From the NCBI GenBank assembly GCA_026413225.1, contig CM048576.1, positions 2,240,501 through 2,304,500 on the forward strand: a DNA stretch of 64,000 nucleotides, read 5' to 3'. The translations under genes and the position numbers were made by a program. The notes below the pieces were generated by a model. That model was not told the DNA's origin and made no database searches. It saw only the letters and a list, made by a program, of their open reading frames with translations. Source of the stretch: Otis tarda. Its lineage: Eukaryota; Chordata; Aves; Otidiformes; Otididae. How positions within the stretch are numbered: the first letter of the stretch is position 1; each line of letters starts with the position of its first letter. Of this stretch, positions 53,101 through 64,000 are shown in pieces.

Positions 53101-56100
53101 TCAGGTCAACATTAAGAAGGCACTTTCCCAGTACGTCTGATAGACATCTGTTCCAGGATACTGCGGTGTGTGATGGTTAAAGAAAACCCGAGTCCCCACT
53201 ACTTTTTGGTGTCTTTTCTCATAATAACAAGTACAGAAAGACATTGTTATGGCCCACTGGAATGAACAACAATGTCTCACTAACTGCTGTGGAAAAGGGG
53301 AGAGGCTGCAAGGTACAGAGCCTAGGGCACGAGGACACTTACGTCGTGAGGGTGTTTAAGCCACATGCTTTCATCTTAAGCATGCGATCTTCCCAGTATT
53401 CCCTGGGGACTCGGAAATAGTGCATTGAACCTCCAAATATACGGAAAGGCATGCCTTCCAGAAGGAACTGTGACTTTTCGGTCTGCAGGCCTAGCGTCCT
53501 CCCCCATAACCGCAGAGGGATCAGCTCACTCCAGTTAAACCTAGAAGAGAAAGAGAGACATATGAGCACCCAGTCTTTAGTAAAGACATCTGTGCCTATC
53601 GTAAAGAAATCCATCCCCCTAAGAGAGGCTCCTCATTTCACCCTACCTGCCAGGATCAGCTCTGACCTTCCCACTTCTTAAGTTAACCATGCTCTTTGTC
53701 ACATAGAGCATTTAGATTTTTCAGAAGACTATAAAACAGACGGAAGAGCTGCCCGAGATGTGTATTTAACATTCATGTCACTGGTAGCTTCCATCCTGAA
53801 TACCCCAAGCCACTCTGCCGTACTCTGCAACTGAAATGTAGCGCTGCTCAGGCACAGGTCATGAAACTGAAAATACAAGGTGGGGAAGTTTTCACTCGCA
53901 GTACTAGCAAACACTTCCATAACTTATGAAATTTAAGATCTCCCTGCGTTGCAGTAGAATGACATACACTGGCTGATTTCCAGATCCTTGTTCCAATAGT
54001 GGCTCTGTTTCAGAGTTGCTACTCTGAGTGTCTCGTGGTCTCCAACACCTTCCAACGCAACGCACGGGAAAAATAAGGAACCCTCACCTGTTCACTGCGA
54101 AGGGAGAACCTTGTCCTTAATTTAAAGAAAACTCCTGGATTAAATTCATCACTCGGGAAAGAAAAAGTCAGCTTACCTCTGCCTGCGTTACTGCTTAGAC
54201 TAATTCCTCAATGTGTTATTTGCCAAAAGAACCCGGAGATAGCCGGGTCAATACTCACGCCATCACGGCTCCATTTGGGTCAGTTCCTGCATGCAAGAAA
54301 CTACTTCCTACTGCCTTACATGGCTCATTCAGGGTTCATTTTGGCTGAACCAAGAAAAAATGTTATCGACTAGTCCAGATCCAAAGCAGTTACAGTGCCT
54401 CCACCACAGCATCCCAGTCCCACAACTCTGAATACGCTGAAGAGTTAGACAATAGCAGCTTGTTCCTCTGAGAGGTTATCACAGCCAGAGGCGAGGGATG
54501 AACTCCCGCCTCAAGAAAGCAAGAGTGACCCACACATTTGAGAGAAATGTCACTTTTGGAGAAGAGGGAAATAGCTAAGCCTCCGGTGTAGAGCGGGTGT
54601 TAGCAGAGGGTAAGGACTCCTCAGAACTCGTGGCTTACGGGGATGGCTAAGTAGGAACCTGTCCTCCCACCGAGGACAAGGAGACTACAAGGGAACTAAA
54701 TCTAAGACTTCAGGATGCTGCTTGGGCTGGCTGACAAGCACAGAGGGTACCTGTATAGCACAGCATTCTCACAGGGCTCTGAAACAACCGGCGGCAGGCA
54801 CGGGTAATACCTGGAAAAGGAAGTCTAGATTAGATATTCACTGCCTTCAGTCAGCGAGCGCTCACGTGCATTCCTTGTCGAACCATTTACAACAAATAGT
54901 GCTGAGCGAGGAGATAGTAACCTATCCGTGGTGCAGTAATAACAGAGCTTTTATGAAGGTAGTGCAGCTCAAAGCAGGAGAAATAAGCACAAAACGCCTC
55001 ACTGCCGTATTTAAAGGGTGACTGCCTGAACAGGAACAGGATCACAAATGCTCATCCACACAAGAAACTGGGTACAGCCAGAACGACGACGTGAGGCTAG
55101 GAAACGGCAGAATTTTGCTTCCAAGGAGTTACTGTGAATTTTACCAGCAGGGGAGGTGGCTCTCAGTCCACACGCAGGATATCCTATGGCTACCTGCCCC
55201 TCTATTCTGCCAGAGCTAGAGCCGGAAAGCTCAAAGGGGTCTGGAGACACAAAGCTCCAATTCTTCAAGATTAAGTGGGAAAAAACCCAAACTTTCCAAA
55301 CTGTTTCTGAGCTAGGTAAAGCCCTAGATTACCCCTGCACACAGCGCTACAGCTAACTGCCACTGGTGCCAGAATGAAGGCTGTACTCAGGAAGCATACA
55401 TAGCCAGATAAAAATAAACAAATCACTTAAGCTCATCTTCTTAATCCTGCGCATAACTTAGCTGGCAAGTTTCCATCAAGTTTCCTACCTTAAAACTCCC
55501 TGGCTCCAGTGTTTTTTCTCACCAAGAAGGACTGGTAGGAAGCCCCCAGGCTCCCAATATTTTCTACAGATTACCCTGGATATCCTGAAACCCACATCTC
55601 TCCCTAGGATCTGTTCGAATGGCTCCTCCTGAAAAAAAAAAAACCAAACTTCTGTGACTCAGCAGAGCTTCATCCTGTTACCCTGAGCTGGATTTCCACA
55701 GCTCAAAGTCCACCTGGACTCTGCTACCTCTTGAGAGCAATATATAGCTCCCAGTAGATTTTCTTCTCACTTCTATAATGACAACATAGCTTGCAAAGAA
55801 TCTTTTTTTCTCTTTGCTAAAGGTTACTGGCCTACTTTGTCCCTCTGTTTCCTCCCTGCTTCAGGGAAGACTTGTTTCATGCAAAAAAAAAAAAAGCATT
55901 AAATTACGAAGTTCCCCCAAAACAGAAGCTTTGAAATTGGGTTGGACAAGTTAGTCCTTAAGAAAACAACGTGTTGTTACAAGACTTAAGTTGAAATGCA
56001 AAACACTCCAAGCAGAATAGGAAAGTCACAGATAACTGCTAAACCAGACAGCTACGCTAAGGCATTCATGCCTGTAAAACAAAAATCTAGCTGAAGTCCT

Positions 56101-57933
56101 CTCTGCGTGAGATAAGAGATTTTCCTTTGGCCCTAGTCTGCCACGTACCCAGAAGAGTTGGGAGAAAAAGCTAATGGAAAAGAAAAAAAGTCAAAACAGG
56201 AAAAAAAGCGTGGAGACCATTAGCTTGCTTTGCCAGTACTAAAGGACACGCTTCAGAGAACAAGGGACTTCACAGCTAATCCCTAAGCCCTACTTAGACC
56301 TGCCTCAGAGGGCTTTGCTGTTTATTCTGGGCTTCCTCTAGCCAGAGAAAAGTGAAAGCTTCGAGTTGCCTTCACTCACAACTGGATATCTTGCTGCCCC
56401 CGAGGTCCTGTGCTGGCCAGACAAGCCCCAGGTGCCCGCTCAGCACGGCTGGGATAACAATCACCGCATTTTGCGGCACAGTTTTTTTTCTCAGGTGACC
56501 TGGGCCACGGAGAAAAACCCTGGGTACCAACCGGGTATGGTGTTTTATAGATACACTCTTACAGGAGACAGACTTCCATGCTTTTATGAGGTATCGGTTT
56601 GCAATAATCCTCTGCTAAGAACGCGTGCGGCACAAACCCAAGGCTAGCTGTAAAAGAATTTTGCTTCTAATTAAGCAAAGATTTATCAAGATTTTTCTTT
56701 AGCTTTGAGGATCAGGTAACTTCCTACGATGAATTTAAGAACCCACTATAAAATATCCAAATTATAAAAAGGATCTGAGCGGTAATAAATAACTACATCT
56801 TCCCTGGCCTCAATATTATCTCTGGCACTTCGCTGTCAGGGACCGAGGAGCTTCCACCGCTCAGCACAGAGAGGATGCTGTGCAGACAAACACCTCTGGC
56901 TAGGACACGGAGACGCTCGTCCAGGAAAGAGCATCACCCCCAAAACGAAACATGAACTAAACTACGTGAGATTTAAGCTAAAACCTTGAATAACTTTTGT
57001 TGCTACAGGTGGGCTACAGAGGAACAGGTATTGGCCTGGAGCACGCAAACGGGACCAGAAGAAGAAAGTTTGTGGTGTTCTGAAAGGAGAGGCGGACGTC
57101 CCGCACGCCGCAGCCCAGCTCTCCGCGTACCACGCCGCTCAGCCCGCGCTGCCACCGCCGACGCGGGGACGCAGAACGGCGAGAACCAGACCCAAAACGG
57201 GCCGGAGCGAGAGGGAACCAACGCTCCGGTGCGAGCGCGTCAAGAGGCACCCGCCGTCGCTTCGGCGATGGGTTAGAGGTGACGGAGCGATCGATCTGCA
57301 AACGTGCATCACCCAGCAGAGCCGCGATGAGGGAAAGCCTTACGGGAGCCAAGGCCGGAGCGGACGGCGTTCCCCTAACGCTGAAATTTATAGCGCTGGC
57401 GACCGGTGTCTCCTCATCCATTACTTTTTCCGACAGACGAGAAGTTGTGGCTATTTCGTGTGACGTTTATTTAAAGCTGGTCAATCGTTTCTGCAGGGAG
57501 GCGGCGTTTCTCCCGCCGGTGCTTCCCGCGCTCCCGTCCTGCTGGAGGAGGGCTCCCTGTCAGCGCCCCTTCTCTACGCGCGTCGCCAAAAAATTAAAAA
57601 AAAAAAAAAAAGCCGGTTTTCCCCGCATCGAGCCCGGGCCGCAGCAAATCCCTTTTCCAGGCGGCGGCGAGAGGGAAGCGCGAAGCTCGTGACCGGTTTC
57701 CCGATGCGGGGAGCCCCCCGATCGCCATCCGCCGAACTCGCGTCGCGGCGGCCGGCCGGCCTGCCTGCGCTGGGAAGCGCCCGCCGCCCACCACCACCAC
57801 AACCGGTACCCCGACCCCCGCGGCGCGGCCGGGGCCGTGCCGGCTCTCACCTGCGCAGCAGCAGCCACAGCACGAAGACGAGGAGCGCGAAGCCCCCGAA
57901 CCGGCGCTGCCGCCGCCCGCCGCACGGCCACAT
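35072..57933 (-). CDS. GLB1L2: Beta-galactosidase-1-like protein 2 (GH35)
   Basis: Complete gene of 19 coding exons joined in phase to 636 residues, the same length as human GLB1L2. The N-terminus has a short Arg-rich head ([12 protein letters not shown]) and a hydrophobic stretch at about 15-26, acting as signal peptide or anchor. The GH35 barrel follows with [29 protein letters not shown] and [23 protein letters not shown] carries the expected acid/base Glu200 and MEYWTGWFD the expected nucleophile Glu274; [13 protein letters not shown] comes next. The C-terminal jelly-roll part carries [10 protein letters not shown] and [12 protein letters not shown]. Residue roles are inferred from GH35 lysosomal beta-galactosidase; the natural substrate is not well established. 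It lies between ACAD8 and B3GAT1, as in human. Some segments are closer to remembered human GLB1L3 (FNWS..IPL, ALL.RGIVE, GPAFF.G), so it may be co-orthologous to both; length favours the GLB1L2 name. Confidence 0.9.
35639..35755 (-). CDS. GLB1L2: GLB1L2 exon 18
   Basis: 117 nt, phase 0 at both ends, acceptor ATTCTAG, donor GAG|GTGAGA. Codes residues 570-608, starting [18 protein letters not shown], the conserved C-terminal GH35 motif. Confidence 0.95.
36275..36389 (-). CDS. GLB1L2: GLB1L2 exon 17 (GC donor)
   Basis: 115 nt, acceptor CTCTTACAG, codes residues 531-569 ending DTFLKLQ. The donor is CAG|GCAAGT, a GC-type splice site. No GT donor would join in phase to GWEKG in the next exon. Confidence 0.88.
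38225..38312 (-). CDS. GLB1L2: GLB1L2 exon 16
   Basis: 88 nt, acceptor CTCTTGCAG, donor AAAAG|GTTTGT (weak beyond the GT). Codes residues 502-530, [20 protein letters not shown] and on. Confidence 0.9.
39142..39220 (-). CDS. GLB1L2: GLB1L2 exon 15
   Basis: 79 nt, acceptor CCTTCAG directly after a run of 21 T on the minus strand, donor AAAG|GTAAGG. Codes residues 476-501 including [10 protein letters not shown]. Confidence 0.93.
39228..39248. repeat. 21-nt homopolymer A/T run at a splice acceptor
   Basis: On the gene's (minus) strand this is T21, forming the pyrimidine tract 7 nt before GLB1L2 exon 15. Confidence 0.9.
39673..39744 (-). CDS. GLB1L2: GLB1L2 exon 14
   Basis: 72 nt, phase 0 at both ends, acceptor TTCTGCAG, donor CAG|GTAACG. 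Codes residues 452-475, starting [18 protein letters not shown]. Confidence 0.93.
40172..40318 (-). CDS. GLB1L2: GLB1L2 exon 13
   Basis: 147 nt, phase 0 at both ends, acceptor CTTTGCAG, donor CAG|GTAAGG. Codes residues 403-451 with PINMENL and [10 protein letters not shown], typical of the post-barrel region. Confidence 0.95.
40725..40831 (-). CDS. GLB1L2: GLB1L2 exon 12
   Basis: 107 nt, acceptor CGTTACAG, donor CAG|GTAGTA. Codes residues 367-402, [20 protein letters not shown] and on, ending [11 protein letters not shown]. Confidence 0.93.
41060..41140 (-). CDS. GLB1L2: GLB1L2 exon 11
   Basis: 81 nt, acceptor CATTTTCAG, donor TTG|GTAATT. Codes [20 protein letters not shown] and seven more, the conserved end of the barrel. 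Confidence 0.95.
41813..41950 (-). CDS. GLB1L2: GLB1L2 exon 10
   Basis: 138 nt, acceptor CTTTACAG, donor ACG|GTGAGT. Codes residues 294-339 with the GH35 hallmark [14 protein letters not shown]. Confidence 0.95.
42826..42910 (-). CDS. GLB1L2: GLB1L2 exon 9 (nucleophile)
   Basis: 85 nt, acceptor TGATCCAG, donor ATG|GTGAGC. Codes residues 266-293, [20 protein letters not shown] and on. Glu274 of MEYWTGW is the predicted catalytic nucleophile. Confidence 0.95.
42911..45168 (-). other. GLB1L2: GLB1L2 intron 8
   Basis: 2.3 kb without another recognisable gene. Around 43,400-43,750 the sequence has short runs typical of regulatory DNA (a GATA-type TTATCT next to CCACGTG), noted without functional claim. 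Confidence 0.6.
45169..45233 (-). CDS. GLB1L2: GLB1L2 exon 8
   Basis: 65 nt, acceptor CCCAATAG, donor CAG|GTAAGA. Codes residues 244-265, [20 protein letters not shown] among them. Confidence 0.93.
45234..47524 (-). other. GLB1L2: GLB1L2 intron 7
   Basis: 2.3 kb, begins GTATGTG on the gene strand. Nothing else was recognised. Confidence 0.6.
47525..47606 (-). CDS. GLB1L2: GLB1L2 exon 7
   Basis: 82 nt, acceptor TAATTTAG, donor GAG|GTATGT. Codes residues 217-243, [20 protein letters not shown] and on. Confidence 0.93.
47607..50488 (-). other. GLB1L2: GLB1L2 intron 6
   Basis: 2.9 kb, begins GTAATG on the gene strand. No gene or known repeat was recognised. Confidence 0.6.
50489..50581 (-). 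CDS. GLB1L2: GLB1L2 exon 6 (acid/base)
   Basis: 93 nt, phase 0 at both ends, acceptor CCCAACAG, donor ATG|GTAATG. Codes residues 186-216 with [16 protein letters not shown]. Glu200 in NEYG is the predicted catalytic acid/base. Confidence 0.95.
50899..51007 (-). CDS. GLB1L2: GLB1L2 exon 5 (GC donor)
   Basis: 109 nt, acceptor TCTCATAG, codes [20 protein letters not shown] to VVPLQ. The donor is CAG|GCAAGT, a GC-AG intron; the phase-0 join to YKKGG in exon 6 leaves no GT alternative. Confidence 0.93.
51008..52311 (-). other. GLB1L2: GLB1L2 intron 4
   Basis: 1.3 kb, begins GTAAGTG on the gene strand. Nothing else was recognised. Confidence 0.6.
52312..52407 (-). CDS. GLB1L2: GLB1L2 exon 4
   Basis: 96 nt, acceptor TCTCTAG, donor CAG|GTAAGT. 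Codes [20 protein letters not shown] to [20 protein letters not shown] is a GH35 signature. Confidence 0.95.
52722..52790 (-). CDS. GLB1L2: GLB1L2 exon 3
   Basis: 69 nt, acceptor CATTTCAG, donor AGA|GTATGT. Codes [20 protein letters not shown] to the split Glu before AFLSL. Confidence 0.95.
53343..53540 (-). CDS. GLB1L2: GLB1L2 exon 2
   Basis: 198 nt, acceptor TCTTCTAG, donor GAC|GTAAGT. Codes residues 28-93, beginning [19 protein letters not shown], with [19 protein letters not shown] and [12 protein letters not shown]. Confidence 0.95.
53541..57850 (-). other. GLB1L2: GLB1L2 intron 1
   Basis: 4.3 kb, begins GTGAGAG on the gene strand. Open frames in it are short and lack any known motif; no repeat family was recognised. 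Confidence 0.6.
57593..57611. repeat. A-rich run
   Basis: AAAATTAAAAA followed by an unbroken A stretch, inside GLB1L2 intron 1 near the CpG island. Confidence 0.7.
57851..57933 (-). CDS. GLB1L2: GLB1L2 exon 1 (start and signal segment)
   Basis: ATG at 57933-57931 in a GCCGCC ATG T context, donor CGCAG|GTGAGA. Codes [20 protein letters not shown] and on to the split Arg28. The basic head plus hydrophobic run parallels the human GLB1L2 N-terminus, and the phase-2 exit fits exon 2. Confidence 0.9.
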
Positions 57934-57944
57934 GGCGGCCGCCC

Positions 57945-57985
57945 GACCCCCCGCCGCCGCCGCCGCCGCCACCCCGCCGCCGCGT
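57945..57985. repeat. GCC-rich trinucleotide run
   Basis: Near-perfect CCG/GCC units just upstream of the GLB1L2 start codon, presumably in its 5' UTR. Trinucleotide runs in this position can vary in length. Confidence 0.8.
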
Positions 57986-58300
57986 CCCCCCTCCCTTCCC
58001 CCCCCTCTCCCCGCCGCCTTGGGCCGCTCCGCCCGCCGCTCGCCCGCCATTGGTCGCCCGCCGCTGCGCTCTGCCCGCCCCCTACCGCCGGTGGTGCCTC
58101 CTATTGGCCAACAGCTTCCCGCCCGCAGGGTGGGGCGAGGGCGTGCGGCCGTGGGGGGGGCGGGCCTGCCTCTGCGGTGAGGGCGTCCCGCCGGGGTCCC
58201 GCCCCGCCGTGTGTGTCCAAGGCTCAGGCTTCAAACCGCCCTCGCCGCCCCGCGAGAGAAATTCCCTTTGCCGAGCGGGCAGGAAACCGAGGTAGGCGAC

Positions 58301-59362
58301 GTACGGGCCTGCTAGCAATGGCCTCTTGCCTGTAGCAAAGCCCGAGGTGGAGAAAGGCCGCTGAGGCCCTGTCAGCTCCCTTCCCTGTCGCGCACTGAGG
58401 GGGAGAGGAGGAGCTGGTGCATTTGAAGAGGTTTACAGAGACGCTGCAACTAAAAAAAAAAACCTCCTGTGACCTCTGGCTAAACACCTGAAATACCACA
58501 ACAGGAAATTATCAACTTCTGACACTCTCAATAAAGTTGCCAGCATTCCTTTATTGATTCAAAATCTGAGGGGAAAAAAAATAGCTTAATTTACCAACGT
58601 TTTTACTCTCCCTACTTTGCACACAGCAGGAGTACTGATTTGAGGCAATGGAGTTAAATGTTTCTGTGCAGGACCTCTCTGATTTGTACGCCTGTACCGC
58701 AAAGGCTTCTTTGAGATTAAGCACCAGGACGTGGCAGGAACAGGGAGAACAAGAAGTGCTCTGTGTTTTAGAAAAGGTGTGCTGGGAAAAGAGAGAGAGA
58801 GGAGTGCTTCTAGATAAACGAGAAGCATCCTGCTCCTCAGTTAAAAAGCCATTGCACTCTGCAAGTGGCTAGAGCTGCAGTATTTGTGGCTAACTGGTTC
58901 CTGGCGGTGCAGTTAGCACCCAGGAGGACAGGTTTTCAGGCAGGGGAACTCATTCCCTCCAACTAAAGATTTCCCAGCCAGAGGAAGAGTCCTACGGGAT
59001 GAGGCCGCGCCTCTGCCTGAAGTCCCCGTTTCAGTCCTGACTCAGCAGAGATGACCAAGAGGTCTCGTGTTTCTGAGAAGGATGGGTGGCAAGCAGCCCA
59101 CGACCAAGCCTGGGAGACAGAGGCTGTGATTTATATCTTCAGGCTGCACAATGCTAGCCTAGTAACAGCAGCTCTGCCAGGCACGGAGTGCAGCTGTGGC
59201 AGCACGTGGGTGGCGTCCAGCTGTGCTCCCGGTCAATATAAGACTGTTTCCACTGGGGTATCCCCATCTCCACTCCCGGGTAGAGAGCTGGTGAACAGGG
59301 GAGGGAAACAGACCGAGCTGTAACAGATGAAGGAATTGAAGGCTGGAGATTAGCTCCTGGCT
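58301..59362 (-). other. ACAD8: ACAD8 3' UTR and ACAD8-GLB1L2 spacer
   Basis: No further gene was recognised. The first minus-strand AATAAA after the ACAD8 stop is at 58555-58550, which would give a 3' UTR of about 0.8 kb. The remaining 0.2-0.3 kb leads into the GLB1L2 CpG island. Confidence 0.5.
58550..58555 (-). terminator. ACAD8: Candidate ACAD8 poly(A) signal
   Basis: AATAAA on the minus strand (ATCAATAAAGG). A plus-strand AATAAA sits only 15 bp away at 58530-58535. Confidence 0.45.

Positions 59363-64000
<4,638 letters not shown>

Larger units (their letters stand above)
57800..58300 (-). promoter_or_regulatory. GLB1L2: CpG-island promoter of GLB1L2
   Basis: Very GC- and CpG-rich, including a CCG-type repeat run at about 57,945-57,985. 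Two CCAAT boxes read on the gene strand (58053-58049 and 58107-58103), 120 and 174 nt upstream of the ATG, with several GC boxes around them. No TATA box was seen. This is a typical housekeeping-type promoter. Confidence 0.75.

Noticed and set aside
53053..53110. Possible second CR1 tail (ATCACAGAATTTAGAAAC)
   Set aside because: It lacks the GGTTGGAAGGGACC core that follows the tail in true CR1 ends.
57689..58180. 163-codon plus-strand open frame rich in Pro, Arg and Ala
   Set aside because: It lies in the GLB1L2 CpG island, where stop codons are rare by composition; the content is low complexity and overlaps the real exon 1 on the other strand.

Overview
This looks like a piece of bird nuclear genome. 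The genes are split into many short exons with GT-AG (and a few GC-AG) introns. A fragment with the typical 3' end of a CR1 retroposon lies near 3.6 kb. The gene order matches the syntenic block known from human 11q25 (ACAD8 - GLB1L3/GLB1L2 - B3GAT1). The species cannot be named from the sequence alone. No prokaryotic, viral, CRISPR or RNA-gene signal was recognised.

Layout. Positions 1 to about 19,130 hold no gene I can identify. They contain a GT microsatellite, one CR1 scrap, a CpG-rich patch (about 15.9-16.45 kb), AT-rich homeodomain-type motif clusters and one unexplained 335-codon open frame on the minus strand. From 19,131 to 30,357 lies B3GAT1 on the plus strand: one 5' exon and four coding exons, predicted 334 aa, or 347 aa for a longer N-terminal form. 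Positions 30.4-35.07 kb are the shared 3' intergenic region. From 57,933 down to 35,072 lies a complete 19-exon beta-galactosidase-like gene on the minus strand (GLB1L2-type, 636 aa). It starts in a CpG island at 57.8-58.3 kb. From 64,000 down to 59,363 lies the 3' part of ACAD8 on the minus strand: nine exons, the first cut by the window edge, 331 residues visible.

B3GAT1 and GLB1L2 converge tail to tail. ACAD8 and GLB1L2 run head to tail, with about 1.4 kb between the ACAD8 stop and the GLB1L2 start. The genes share no pathway. B3GAT1 makes the precursor of the HNK-1 (CD57) glycan in the Golgi. The GLB1L2-type protein is a GH35 glycosidase. ACAD8 is the mitochondrial isobutyryl-CoA dehydrogenase of valine breakdown. 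All exon borders were placed by eye from splice sites, reading phase and remembered vertebrate homologues. All three reconstructions keep phase across every junction, and their lengths agree with the human proteins (334, 636, and the last 331 of 415 residues).

No novel biological system was found. The points most worth checking are the single GLB1L gene where mammals have two, two GC-AG introns with identical donors in that gene, the split-ATG N-terminal isoform of B3GAT1, a splice donor just after its stop codon, and the unexplained minus-strand open frame near 1-2 kb.
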